The translations under genes were made by a program, and so were the position numbers. DNA of 10,373 nucleotides from Flammeovirgaceae bacterium UBA5867 (GTDB lineage Bacteria > Bacteroidota > Bacteroidia > Cytophagales > Cyclobacteriaceae), in the NCBI GenBank assembly GCA_002432545.1, contig DJFR01000153.1, positions 3,465 through 13,837 on the forward strand, in the 5' to 3' direction. Below, in pieces: positions 1 to 6,721 of this stretch. The first letter of the stretch is position 1; each line of letters starts with the position of its first letter. The notes under the pieces are model-generated. The model saw only the letters and a list, made by a program, of their open reading frames with translations, was not told the origin of the DNA and searched no databases.

Positions 1-740
1 TTTTGAATGATCAGATTTTTAAAATCTTCTTCATCAAAACCATTTGTAAGCAGTTGTACTTTTCTGCCGGATAACTTTTCAAACTTGCGCACATAGAATG
101 GTGTGATGGTAATAACTTCATCGGCTGTGCGCATCACTTGTGACTCGAGTTTTTTGTGAAGCTTACGTGCTATCGTTCCAACCATGAGGCTATCCAGCAA
201 ACCCCAGTCACTCCACGGATCACGAAAGTCAGCAAACCATTTTAATGACGGTTGTTTTTTCTTCAGCTTCAATCCAATAAGGTGAACACTGTGTGGTGGC
301 CCGGTAGTAATGACCGTATCTATATTGTTTTCCTGCAGATAGCGCAGCAGAAATTTTACCGAAGGCTTTACCCAGAACACGCGCGGATCAGGTATAAAAA
401 AATTTCCACGTATCCATGTACTGATGTTTTGAAAGAGCGATTTCTTCTTACCCGATACCAGGTCTGTAGGCTTGGCCGATTTTTTACTGCCGAGTAAACC
501 GGATAGTTTGAAGAATGCATCGTACGGTTCCCATATCGGAAAGTGTATCACACTCGCTTCGGCCGGTATATCTTTCAATAATGATTCATCGCGAATGGCA
601 AACGATGGATTCTCCGGTGTAAATACATACGGTTTCCATCCAAAAGAAGGTAAATACTTTACAAACTTCAGCCAACGCTGCACGCCACTCCCTCCGCTTG
701 GCGGCCAGTAATAGGTTATGATCAATACTTTTTTTTCCAT
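1..740 (-). CDS. Glycosyltransferase, family 4 (WcaI-like), N-terminal part
   Basis: Reading right to left from the ATG at 740-738 there is an open frame of 246 codons that leaves the window without a stop, so the C-terminal part is missing. The N-terminus starts with a beta strand followed by a Gly-rich loop (YYWPPSGGSGVQRW, residues 10-23), as in GT-B glycosyltransferases that bind a nucleotide sugar. Later landmarks are TTGPPHS (145-151), DFRDPWSDWG (171-180) and TNGFDEEDF (232-240), which resembles the linker into the second Rossmann domain of GT4 enzymes. No signal peptide or membrane segment is visible, so a cytoplasmic enzyme of surface polysaccharide or glycolipid synthesis is the best inference; the sugar and acceptor cannot be told. 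The start lies 40 bases downstream of the miaA stop on the same strand, so the two genes may be co-transcribed. The family call is fairly safe, the exact activity is not. Confidence 0.85.
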   Translation of the reverse strand, partial: MEKKVLIITYYWPPSGGSGVQRWLKFVKYLPSFGWKPYVFTPENPSFAIRDESLLKDIPAEASVIHFPIWEPYDAFFKLSGLLGSKKSAKPTDLVSGKKKSLFQNISTWIRGNFFIPDPRVFWVKPSVKFLLRYLQENNIDTVITTGPPHSVHLIGLKLKKKQPSLKWFADFRDPWSDWGLLDSLMVGTIARKLHKKLESQVMRTADEVITITPFYVRKFEKLSGRKVQLLTNGFDEEDFKNLIIQ

Positions 741-780
741 GCAGTAACTTCAGGACGTGCGCTGTTGCGAGACACGTTTG

Positions 781-1674
781 CTAGTTAATCAATTTATATA
801 TACCCTCTATATTCTGAGGATTCATCCAGTGCGTTTCTTCATCGCGTTTAAACCACGTGAGCTGTCGCTTGGCATACCTGCGCGAGTTACGCTTCAGCAA
901 CCGAACGGCTTCTTCGCGATCATATTTACCATCTATATAGTCAAAGATCTCCTGGTAGCCTACAGTTTGCAGTGCGTTGTGATCTTTATATATATACAAT
1001 GCTTTTGCTTCTTCAAACAATCCGGCAGCAATCATCACGTCCATGCGATCATCGATTCTGCGGTAAAGTTCTTCACGCGGTAATTCCAGTCCGATCCTGA
1101 TGATCTCGAACGGATGCTCCAGTTTAGTTTGCTTCCTATAGCTGGTAATAGAATTTCCGGTACCGAGTTTTATTTCAAGTGCCCGAATAAGCCGATGCGG
1201 GTTCTGTTGATCGATCACAGCAAAAAGTTCAGGATCAAGTTGTCTCATTTGCTCCTGCAGCCATTCTATACCGTGCATCTCAAAATTAGCAGTGAGCTGT
1301 TCACGAATTTCATCCGGCACTTCGGGTATAGCATCGAATCCTTCCAACACCGCCTTTACATAAAGCCCCGAACCTCCACACAGTACCAGGTGATCGTGTT
1401 TCTGAAAAAGCTGATGGATCAACCCAAGAGCTTCCCTTCCATACGAAGCAGCATCATACTGTTCTTTAATCGAATGACTGTTTATAAAATGATGAGGCGC
1501 CTGGGCCAACTCAACATCATCAGGTTTGGCTGTACCTATGGTTAACTCCCTGAATACCTGGCGCGAGTCTGCCGAAATAATCTCTGTATTAAAATGCCTG
1601 GCCACCTGTATCGCCACCGATGTTTTCCCTACAGCAGTAGGCCCGACAATTACAATGAGTTTCTGTTGTTTCAT
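781..1674 (-). CDS. miaA: tRNA dimethylallyltransferase MiaA
   Basis: MiaA transfers a dimethylallyl group from DMAPP to N6 of adenosine 37 in tRNAs reading codons that start with U. From the chosen start the protein has 297 residues, normal for the family. Visible motifs are the P-loop-like GPTAVGKTS (11-19), ISADSRQVFREL (33-44) with the conserved Asp36, the substrate-binding TIGTAKP (45-51), CGGSGLYV (99-106), NPHRLIRALEI (158-168) and the C-terminal RRYAKRQLTWF (265-275). The frame stays open to an ATG at 1737, but those 21 extra codons come from the repeat array and have no family counterpart, so the start at 1674 (MKQQKLIVIVG) is preferred. The gene is divergent from the 2089 gene, with the octamer repeats between them, and is followed by the glycosyltransferase. 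No Shine-Dalgarno motif is visible, which is usual for Bacteroidota. Confidence 0.96.
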   Translation of the reverse strand: MKQQKLIVIVGPTAVGKTSVAIQVARHFNTEIISADSRQVFRELTIGTAKPDDVELAQAPHHFINSHSIKEQYDAASYGREALGLIHQLFQKHDHLVLCGGSGLYVKAVLEGFDAIPEVPDEIREQLTANFEMHGIEWLQEQMRQLDPELFAVIDQQNPHRLIRALEIKLGTGNSITSYRKQTKLEHPFEIIRIGLELPREELYRRIDDRMDVMIAAGLFEEAKALYIYKDHNALQTVGYQEIFDYIDGKYDREEAVRLLKRNSRRYAKRQLTWFKRDEETHWMNPQNIEGIYKLIN

Positions 1675-1716
1675 TTTTCGAAAGCGCAAGTTAAGAGAAG
1701 TGCGGATAGAGGGGAA

Positions 1717-1892
1717 GTTGGGAAGTATGAAAGTCAAAAGAAGTCGGAAAGTCCGAAAGTCCGAAAAACGGAAAGAAATCGGAAAGTCAGGAAGACCGGA
1801 GGTCCGGAAGATGGGAAGTTGAGAGACGAAAAAAGTATAAGTAAAGTATAAAAAGTATAAGTAGAGAAGTATAGAATGGAGAAAGTTTGGGG
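1717..1892 (+). repeat. Degenerate GT-type octamer tandem array, left arm
   Basis: About twenty units of mostly 8 bases follow one another, roughly GTNNGRAA, and the plus strand is purine-rich. Examples are GTTGGGAA (1717), GTCGGAAA (1743), GTCCGAAA (1751 and 1759), ATCGGAAA (1778), GTCAGGAA (1786), GTCCGGAA (1802), GTAGAGAA (1861) and GTATAGAA (1869). Slips of two or three bases interrupt the register at 1741-1742 and 1775-1777. Between 1835 and 1860 the units become A/T-rich with GTATAA as the recurring core. The array begins about 40 bases upstream of the miaA ATG. It has no conserved long repeat with unique spacers, so it is not CRISPR, and no convincing coding potential. Its function is unknown. 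Confidence 0.8.
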
Positions 1893-1932
1893 CAATAATC
1901 CTCTTTTCTACTTGCTCTCAATATACTGCACC

Positions 1933-2052
1933 TCACCATCTTAGCATCTCACTGTCTTCCGGACTTTCCCGACTTTCCGTCTTCCCGACTCCCTGACTTC
2001 CCCGACTTTCCGACTTCCGGACTGCCCTGACTTCCGTTTCCCGACTTTCCCC
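1933..2052 (-). repeat. Degenerate octamer tandem array, right arm (inverted relative to left)
   Basis: On the plus strand this is a pyrimidine-rich run of 8- and 9-base units ending in GAC or TC: TCACCATC (1933), TTAGCATC (1941), TCACTGTC (1949), TTCCGGAC (1957), TTTCCCGAC (1965), TTTCCGTC (1974), TTCCCGAC (1982), TCCCTGAC (1990), TTTCCGAC (2007) and TTCCGGAC (2015). Read on the minus strand these become GTCGGAAA-type units, the same family as the left arm. The two arms share exact inverted matches, for example 14 bases at 1740-1753 against 2004-2017 and 10 bases at 1802-1811 against 1955-1964. The arms could pair across a loop of roughly 40 to 200 bases in many registers. The last unit ends about 37 bases before the ATG at 2089. 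Confidence 0.8.
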
Positions 2053-2069
2053 ACGATTGCTTATCTTGC
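2037..2069 (+). promoter_or_regulatory. Possible Bacteroidota-type promoter for the 2089 operon
   Basis: TATCTTGC at 2062-2069 is close to the Bacteroidota -7 consensus TAnnTTTG, and TTTC at 2037-2040 lies 21 bases upstream, where a TTTG -33 element is expected. The -33 candidate falls in the last octamer units, so the array would reach into the promoter. Both elements have mismatches and the call rests on spacing and similarity only. Confidence 0.3.
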
Positions 2070-2088
2070 GTCCGAGAATACAACCGCT

Positions 2089-2376
2089 ATGATCAAGTAT
2101 ACAACTCAATTCCTGTTAAAGCTCGAGGAGATGATTACGGAATCGGATTACACCCTTCGCTATGAAAAGGGAAATTTTAAAGCCGGATATTGTGTGTTGA
2201 AGGATCAGAAAATAATGATCGTGAATAAGTTCTTTACCACAGAAGGTAAGATCAATGCCTTGCTGGATATATTAAAAGGAGTTACACTGGACAACGTGAA
2301 GTTCTCTGAGAAAAGTCAGAAGCTTTACGAAGAACTGACTCAGCTACAGCAACAACAACAATCGCCAGCCGCTTGA
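2089..2376 (+). CDS. Small conserved-looking protein of unknown function
   Basis: This 95-residue protein has no signal peptide, membrane segment or metal-binding motif. The core reads as a compact alpha/beta domain, with predicted strands around YTLRYEKGNFKAGYCVL (residues 21-37) and KIMIVNKFF (40-48) followed by a helix, TEGKINALLDIL (50-61). The C-terminus is a low-complexity Gln run (LQQQQQ) made from CAA and CAG codons. I do not recognise a named family, although I have the impression that similar short proteins are common in Cytophagales; that is memory, not a search. Codon use matches its neighbours, so it looks like a real gene. Its stop overlaps the TTG start of the MBL hydrolase by 4 bases, which argues for translational coupling and a related role. 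No function is proposed. Confidence 0.8.
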   Translation: MIKYTTQFLLKLEEMITESDYTLRYEKGNFKAGYCVLKDQKIMIVNKFFTTEGKINALLDILKGVTLDNVKFSEKSQKLYEELTQLQQQQQSPAA

Positions 2377-3134
2377 GAGTAACATTTTTAGGCACGGGCA
2401 CTTCACAAGGTGTTCCTGTGATTGGCTGCACATGCGAAGTTTGTAGTTCGCTTGACTTTCGTGACAAACGCTTACGAACAGCACTTCATATACAGATACA
2501 AGGACAAAGCTGGGTAGTTGATACCGGTCCAGACTTTCGTCAGCAAATGTTACGCGAGCATATACAACGACTCGATGCTGTAATTTTTACACATGCTCAC
2601 CGCGACCATACAGCAGGTCTCGATGATGTACGCGCTTATAATTTTTTGCAGCAGATGGATATGCCGATCTATGGCACACAGCCTACACTTAACCAGTTGC
2701 GTGTAGAGTATGCCTATGCATTTGAGAAGAATGCTCCGCTTGGACTGCCGCGTCTTGATTTGCGCGAGATCGATGCTAAACCTTTTACAATAGCAGGCTA
2801 CGAAATTATACCTTTACCGGTCATGCACCTGCGCATGCCTGTATTTGGATATCGCTTTGGAAACTTCAGCTATATAACGGATGCTAATTTTATTCCGGAT
2901 GAGACACTGGAACGATTGAAGGGAACGGAGATACTTGTGTTGAATGCACTGCAACATGAACCCCATGTATCGCACTTCAATCTTGAACAGGCGCTGGCAC
3001 AGGCGAAAGTGATCAATGCAAAGAAAACCTATTTGCTACACATGAGTCATCGGTTAGGATTGCATGCTGCCATTGAGAAAACATTACCGGATAATGTATC
3101 GCTTGCCTACGATGGCTTGCAGTTGGATCTGTAA
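2373..3134 (+). CDS. PhnP-like MBL-fold metallo-hydrolase
   Basis: This 253-residue protein belongs to the metallo-beta-lactamase superfamily. It has the dinuclear metal signature HAHRDH (His74, His76, Asp78, His79), with further candidate ligands at His152, Asp170 and His223. Near the N-terminus GTGTSQGVPVIGCTCEVC (7-24) carries Cys19, Cys21 and Cys24, the arrangement that forms the structural zinc site in PhnP. PhnP is a cyclic ribose-phosphate phosphodiesterase of phosphonate degradation, but no phn genes are visible here, so the substrate is open and a general cyclic phosphodiesterase activity is only an inference. The start is TTG at 2373; no ATG sits in a better place and this start puts the family's N-terminal strand (RVTFLGTG) at residue 2. 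The stop codon of the upstream gene overlaps it (TTGA). Cytoplasmic, no signal peptide. Confidence 0.9.
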   Translation: MRVTFLGTGTSQGVPVIGCTCEVCSSLDFRDKRLRTALHIQIQGQSWVVDTGPDFRQQMLREHIQRLDAVIFTHAHRDHTAGLDDVRAYNFLQQMDMPIYGTQPTLNQLRVEYAYAFEKNAPLGLPRLDLREIDAKPFTIAGYEIIPLPVMHLRMPVFGYRFGNFSYITDANFIPDETLERLKGTEILVLNALQHEPHVSHFNLEQALAQAKVINAKKTYLLHMSHRLGLHAAIEKTLPDNVSLAYDGLQLDL

Positions 3135-3164
3135 CATCACTCCGCGCTGCTGTTGAATTTGTTA

Positions 3165-3184
3165 TATCTTTACCTGAATCAGGT
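3165..3184 (+). promoter_or_regulatory. Possible -7 element with adjoining 13-bp dyad, upstream of the NFACT gene
   Basis: TATCTTTA at 3165-3172 resembles the -7 element TAnnTTTG, but no TTTG is found at the expected distance upstream. It is joined by the perfect dyad ACCTGA-A-TCAGGT at 3172-3184, whose single-base centre suits a protein-binding site better than a hairpin. It lies in the 76-base gap between the MBL hydrolase and NFACT genes. It may be chance. Confidence 0.22.
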
Positions 3185-3210
3185 AGCGCAATTTTATTGG
3201 ACTCAGTTCT

Positions 3211-4767
3211 GTGCATAACAATTATTACTTCCTTCGTCAGCTCAGTAAATCGTTAGAGAAATCTTTAACGGGAATGGTTATATCCGAGTGCTTCAGTCAG
3301 AATAAAGATGAACTCGTGATCCGGTTTGAGACACACACGGAACCATTCTTTATTAAAGCGAGTCTTGATCCATCGTTTACCTGCCTTTCGTTTCCGGGAG
3401 ATTTTAGTCGCGCAAGAAAAAACAGTGTTGATCTTTTTGGAGACATGATCGGACATCGTGTTTCCGGCATTCGTCAATTTGAGAACGAGCGAAGTTTTGC
3501 TATACTTCTTTCGGAAGACAAATCGCTGCTGTTTAAAATGCATGGCAACCGGTCGAACATTATACTCTTTGAAAAAGATATACCGCTACAGCTCTTTCGT
3601 AACAATATACCGGCTGATATAACGCTTCGCTTTGATTCGCTCGACCGGACAATCGACTGGAGTTACGATACCTTTCTGCAACATCGAACTAAATTACAGT
3701 CGCTATATTTCACGTTCGGAAAAATTATCTGGAAATACCTCGCTGCAAAAAATTTTGAGACACTCACCCCGGAGCAACAGTGGCAGGAAATTCAAACAAT
3801 AAAGCAGCAACTGGAGAACCCGCTATATTTCATCAGCCAGACTGATAATACACTTGCGCTTTCACTGATACAGTATGGCAATATTTTGAAAGAACTTCAT
3901 GATCCTGTAAAGGCCATCAATGAATTCTTTTACACCTACACACAACAGGCAGCTTTTATTCGCGAGAAGGCATCCACGCTATCGTTGCTGCGAAATAAAC
4001 TGCAAGGTTCTGAAGCATACTATCAAAAGACATTTGACAAGCTGGCGGAAGTTGAAGGCGACAATCACTATAAAGTTTGGGCTGATTTGATTATGGCGCA
4101 CATGCACCAGATCAAAACCGGTACAGAAAAAGTTACGCTGCCTGATTTTTACCAGGAGAATAAACCGGTAGAGATCAAGCTTAAGAAAGATATATCACCT
4201 CAAAAAAACGCAGAGGTATTTTATCGTAAAGCAAAGAATCAGCACATCGAGATACAACGTCTTCAGCAGGCACTCGAAGCAAAAGAGAAAGAGATTGAAT
4301 CACTCAAGCAGCAACTGCACGAATTTGAAACTATAGGAGAATTAAAAACGCTTCGTAAAACCATTTCGAATAAAGGGTTGGCTGATGAGAAAGAAAAGCA
4401 ATCAGCACCATTACCATTCCATGAATTTGAAATGAATGGCTTCAGGATTTGGGTAGGACGAAATGCGCAGAACAATGATATACTTACTTTCAAATACGGC
4501 TTTAAGGAAGACCTTTGGTTACATGCGAAAGATGTAGCGGGCTCGCATGTGTTGATCAAATATCAATCTGGTAAAAATTTTCCGAAAGATGTCATTGAAC
4601 GCGCTGCACAACTTGCAGCCTATAATTCTAAACGCAAAACAGAAACGTTGTGCCCGGTAATTGTAACGCCTAAGAAGTTTGTACGAAAAAGAAAAGGTGA
4701 TCCGGCCGGGGCTGTTGTTGTGGAGCGTGAAGAAGTTATTCTCGTGGAGCCTCCGAAGCAACTATAG
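3211..4767 (+). CDS. NFACT family protein (RqcH-like, DUF814 domain)
   Basis: This 518-residue protein has the NFACT layout: an N-terminal NFACT-N (formerly FbpA) region over about residues 1-310, a coiled-coil segment rich in Glu, Lys and Gln around 335-385, and a C-terminal NFACT-R RNA-binding domain from about 405, including DLWLHAKDVAGSHVLIK near 431-447. Family members such as bacterial RqcH bind stalled 50S subunits and add C-terminal alanine tails in ribosome quality control; the older name fibronectin-binding protein is misleading. RqcH is usually somewhat longer (about 570 residues). The Asp-Arg pair that matters in RqcH appears here as Glu93-Arg94 (ENERSF) by eye alignment, so full RqcH activity is uncertain. 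The GTG start at 3211 gives MHNNYYFLRQL, which fits my memory of Bacteroidota homologues. The gene may have its own promoter in the 76-base gap before it. The stop codon runs straight into an octamer repeat. Confidence 0.9.
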   Translation: MHNNYYFLRQLSKSLEKSLTGMVISECFSQNKDELVIRFETHTEPFFIKASLDPSFTCLSFPGDFSRARKNSVDLFGDMIGHRVSGIRQFENERSFAILLSEDKSLLFKMHGNRSNIILFEKDIPLQLFRNNIPADITLRFDSLDRTIDWSYDTFLQHRTKLQSLYFTFGKIIWKYLAAKNFETLTPEQQWQEIQTIKQQLENPLYFISQTDNTLALSLIQYGNILKELHDPVKAINEFFYTYTQQAAFIREKASTLSLLRNKLQGSEAYYQKTFDKLAEVEGDNHYKVWADLIMAHMHQIKTGTEKVTLPDFYQENKPVEIKLKKDISPQKNAEVFYRKAKNQHIEIQRLQQALEAKEKEIESLKQQLHEFETIGELKTLRKTISNKGLADEKEKQSAPLPFHEFEMNGFRIWVGRNAQNNDILTFKYGFKEDLWLHAKDVAGSHVLIKYQSGKNFPKDVIERAAQLAAYNSKRKTETLCPVIVTPKKFVRKRKGDPAGAVVVEREEVILVEPPKQL

Positions 4768-4798
4768 TGTTCAAGTGTTGATGTGTTGAAGTGTTGAT
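4767..4798 (+). repeat. Four tandem GTGTTNNN octamers
   Basis: GTGTTCAA, GTGTTGAT, GTGTTGAA and GTGTTGAT follow each other in exact 8-base register. The first base is the last base of the NFACT stop codon. A decayed fifth unit, GTTATTAA, may follow at 4799. The array sits between convergent genes. Confidence 0.75.
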
Positions 4799-4822
4799 GT
4801 TATTAATATTCCGGACTATTCT

Positions 4823-4842
4823 GTCCCGATCGTTATCGGGAC
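4823..4842. terminator. Perfect palindromic hairpin between convergent genes
   Basis: GTCCCGAT (4823-4830) and ATCGGGAC (4835-4842) form a perfect 8-bp G/C-rich stem with the tetraloop CGTT. It lies 55 bases after the NFACT stop and 11 bases beyond the stop of the Nudix gene, which points the other way, so it could act as a terminator for both. Neither strand has a proper T run after the stem, so it is not a textbook intrinsic terminator. CCCGAT/ATCGGG hairpins resemble a palindromic element I recall from other Bacteroidota genomes, so it may instead be a dispersed repeat. Confidence 0.55.
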
Positions 4843-4853
4843 TGGCAAGAAAT

Positions 4854-5483
4854 TTACTCAAGCCCACGCACTACCAACCGAAGTTCATTCAGCATCATCG
4901 CAGTTGCACCCCATACTACTTCACCTTCTATTTCAAAGTGAGGGGCCATCATTCTATATTCTCCGGCTGCTATAATTTCTTTTTGCAGCACAGCTTCTTC
5001 GCGGAGTAGATCAAAAAGATCGGCAGCCAATATTCTCGCTACTTCTCTTTTATCAGGAGTAAATACTGGATTCTCGATCGTGCCTACAATGGGCGTTACC
5101 AGAAAATTACTCGGTATCACAAAAAAATCAGAGAGTCTTCCGAGTACTTTTACTTTACTGCCATCTATACCTATTTCTTCCTCACCTTCACGTAACGCTG
5201 TCTCGATCGGATTCTCTCCGTTCTCGGCTTTACCTCCCGGCAAACTAATCTGCCCGCTATGCGCACCGAGATATTCCGGACGTTTGATCAGCGGAAATTT
5301 GACAATGCCATCTTCTTCGTATAGGAGTATCAAAACACTTCCGGGCTTTGCAGGAAGTTTGTGTTCAAATTTAGGAATGGTCGAACCAACCGGTATAGCA
5401 CGCATCGGTTCGTGGGCTGTAGCTCCGGGTAATTCCAGCAACAGGCGTTCAGAAAGTTTTTGTTTCAGCTCTTCAAAAGACAT
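4854..5483 (-). CDS. Nudix hydrolase, CoA pyrophosphatase (NudL/YeaB) type
   Basis: This 209-residue cytoplasmic protein contains a Nudix box (GX5EX7REUXEEXGU) at about residues 84-106, with the metal-binding cluster REGEEE (98-103). Just before it stands FPLIKRPEYLGAHSGQISLPGGK (63-85), which matches the UPF0035 signature LLxxR-HxGQ-PGG of CoA pyrophosphatases. These enzymes split CoA or its derivatives to phosphopantetheine and 3',5'-ADP, using Mg or Mn. The U position after RE is Gly100 instead of an aliphatic residue, a mild deviation. The ATG at 5483 lies one base after the TPR stop codon, so the pair is almost certainly one transcript with coupled translation. The stop is near the convergent palindromic hairpin. 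The family call is solid; the substrate is inferred from the UPF0035 motif. Confidence 0.88.
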   Translation of the reverse strand: MSFEELKQKLSERLLLELPGATAHEPMRAIPVGSTIPKFEHKLPAKPGSVLILLYEEDGIVKFPLIKRPEYLGAHSGQISLPGGKAENGENPIETALREGEEEIGIDGSKVKVLGRLSDFFVIPSNFLVTPIVGTIENPVFTPDKREVARILAADLFDLLREEAVLQKEIIAAGEYRMMAPHFEIEGEVVWGATAMMLNELRLVVRGLE

Positions 5484-5484
5484 G

Positions 5485-6501
5485 TCACTTACACGGTTTC
5501 ATACTCGTAGAACCACCTTCATGGTTGGCAACGGATTTCTCGTATGCCTTGCATGCATTCTCAAAGTCTTTGGTTTGCAGGTACGCTTCCGCGAGGTATA
5601 TATATACTTTATCAATGAAGGGATCCATCGATTCAGCCTGCTTCAACACACGAACAGCATCTTCATACTGTTTTGTCGCCAGGTAGTAAATTCCTTTGTT
5701 GCGATAAGCCCAGCCATTATAAGGATCGAGACTGATACTTTGATCGATATCCGTGCGTGCCTTGTCAATATTATCGGTCATTAAGTATATATAGCCGCGA
5801 TTATTAAGAAAGAACGGATCATCCGGCCTGATTGCCAGTGCCTGCGCGAGCCAGGTGTGCGCTTTATGATAATTTTTCTTTTCAGCCTCGATCATCGCCA
5901 GTGCATTCAACGCATTCGCTTCCTTCGGATCAATCTGAAGTGCACGCTGCAACTCAGTTGCTGCTCGATCAAACTCCTTCTTATAGAAATATAGTGTACC
6001 TATATTGACTACAATCTCAGCATTTTTTGGCTCAATCGTTCCGGCTTTAGCAAAAACAGCAAGCGCGTCATCGTACTTGCGTTGCTTGGTATATATCAGT
6101 CCTTGTGTGAAATATACAACGGCTGTGTCGGGCTTCGCTTTAATAACCTTATCGAGGTCTTGCAGGGCGCGGTAATATTCTTTCAATTCATAATTGGCAT
6201 TGGCACGATTCAGCAACGCATCAATATACCCCGGGCGGCATGCCAGTGCGCGGTCGTACTGTTCAACCGCTTCAGTATATTTCTTTTGTGTAAAATATAG
6301 TGTACCAAGATTGTTCAGTGCATCTGCAAAACACGAGTCCAGCCGAAGTGCCTCTTTAAAGAAACGCTCGGCTCCTTCTGCATTCCGAAGTGTAACCTGT
6401 TCATTACCCTGAAGTAAATAGCGTTGCAATCTGGTTTCCTTACTATCGCTGCAGGCAACTGCTATTCCTGTAAATACGATCCAATACAATACCTTTCTCA
6501 T
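5485..6501 (-). CDS. TPR-repeat lipoprotein
   Basis: This 338-residue protein begins with a short hydrophobic signal (MRKVLYWIVFTGIAVAC) ending at Cys17. The -3 residue is Ala, so the lipobox is relaxed, yet lipidation looks likely. The next residues, SDSKE, are acidic and polar, which in Bacteroidota can direct lipoproteins to the cell surface. The rest is a solenoid of about nine tetratricopeptide repeats (residues about 25-328). The repeat-ending Pro recurs exactly every 34 residues at 90, 124, 158, 192, 226, 260 and 294, with no insertions. TPR arrays mediate protein-protein contacts; no partner is suggested by the context and no enzyme domain is present. It is the first gene of a two-gene unit with the Nudix hydrolase and diverges from the his operon. 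No function beyond scaffold or adaptor can be supported. Confidence 0.88.
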   Translation of the reverse strand: MRKVLYWIVFTGIAVACSDSKETRLQRYLLQGNEQVTLRNAEGAERFFKEALRLDSCFADALNNLGTLYFTQKKYTEAVEQYDRALACRPGYIDALLNRANANYELKEYYRALQDLDKVIKAKPDTAVVYFTQGLIYTKQRKYDDALAVFAKAGTIEPKNAEIVVNIGTLYFYKKEFDRAATELQRALQIDPKEANALNALAMIEAEKKNYHKAHTWLAQALAIRPDDPFFLNNRGYIYLMTDNIDKARTDIDQSISLDPYNGWAYRNKGIYYLATKQYEDAVRVLKQAESMDPFIDKVYIYLAEAYLQTKDFENACKAYEKSVANHEGGSTSMKPCK

Positions 6502-6675
6502 TCACACCAAATCAAAATATGCTCGTCAATATTAAATGCTATGGCTGCAAGTTGATTCTCAAAACTCAAAACACCAAACAATACCTTTCGTTCCACACTT
6601 CATACTTTCCGAACGATGGTTAGTACGAACTACCAATATTTTTTTAACCATTTTCCTGAATTAACCCTTACAGAT
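6502..6675. other. Non-coding divergent spacer, upstream part
   Basis: This A/T-rich stretch lies between the TPR lipoprotein start and the presumed his promoter, and I find no gene in it. On the minus strand TATTTTGA, about 20 bases before the TPR ATG, is near the -7 consensus, but a good -33 is not visible. At 6559-6582 the minus strand reads ATTGTTTG, GTGTTTTG, AGTTTTGA, a weak octamer-like run related to the arrays elsewhere. Confidence 0.4.
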
Positions 6676-6706
6676 TTTGACTTTTCATTACAATTTGATT
6701 TATTCG
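6676..6706 (+). promoter_or_regulatory. hisLp: Possible promoter of the his operon
   Basis: TTTG at 6676-6679 fits a Bacteroidota -33 element. Nineteen bases later TTTATTCG (6699-6706) matches four of the six fixed positions of TAnnTTTG. Transcription would then begin near 6712, about 10 bases before the leader ORF, which is sensible for an attenuator. The -7 match is weak; the position is supported mainly by what lies downstream. Confidence 0.35.
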
Positions 6707-6721
6707 CATCGCTTTAGAACA

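Noticed and set aside
252..711. Two short plus-strand open frames near the left edge
   Set aside because: They are antisense to the glycosyltransferase, which is open across the whole 740 bases and carries GT-B motifs.
1114..1545. 143-codon plus-strand open frame
   Set aside because: It is wholly antisense to miaA, whose motifs are unmistakable.
1675..1737. Longer miaA with 21 extra N-terminal codons starting at 1737
   Set aside because: The extra codons run into the octamer array and have no counterpart in the MiaA family; the ATG at 1674 places the P-loop at the usual distance.
1526..1851. Two plus-strand open frames rich in Lys, Arg and Ser over the array
   Set aside because: Their first parts are antisense to miaA and the rest is translated octamer repeat, so the apparent basic protein is a by-product of low-complexity DNA.
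1717..2052. CRISPR array or insertion element
   Set aside because: No constant repeat of 20 bases or more, no unique spacers, no cas genes, no transposase or target-site duplication.
5080..5784. 234-codon plus-strand open frame
   Set aside because: It is antisense to the Nudix gene and the end of the TPR gene, both of which have clear family motifs; its own translation shows none.
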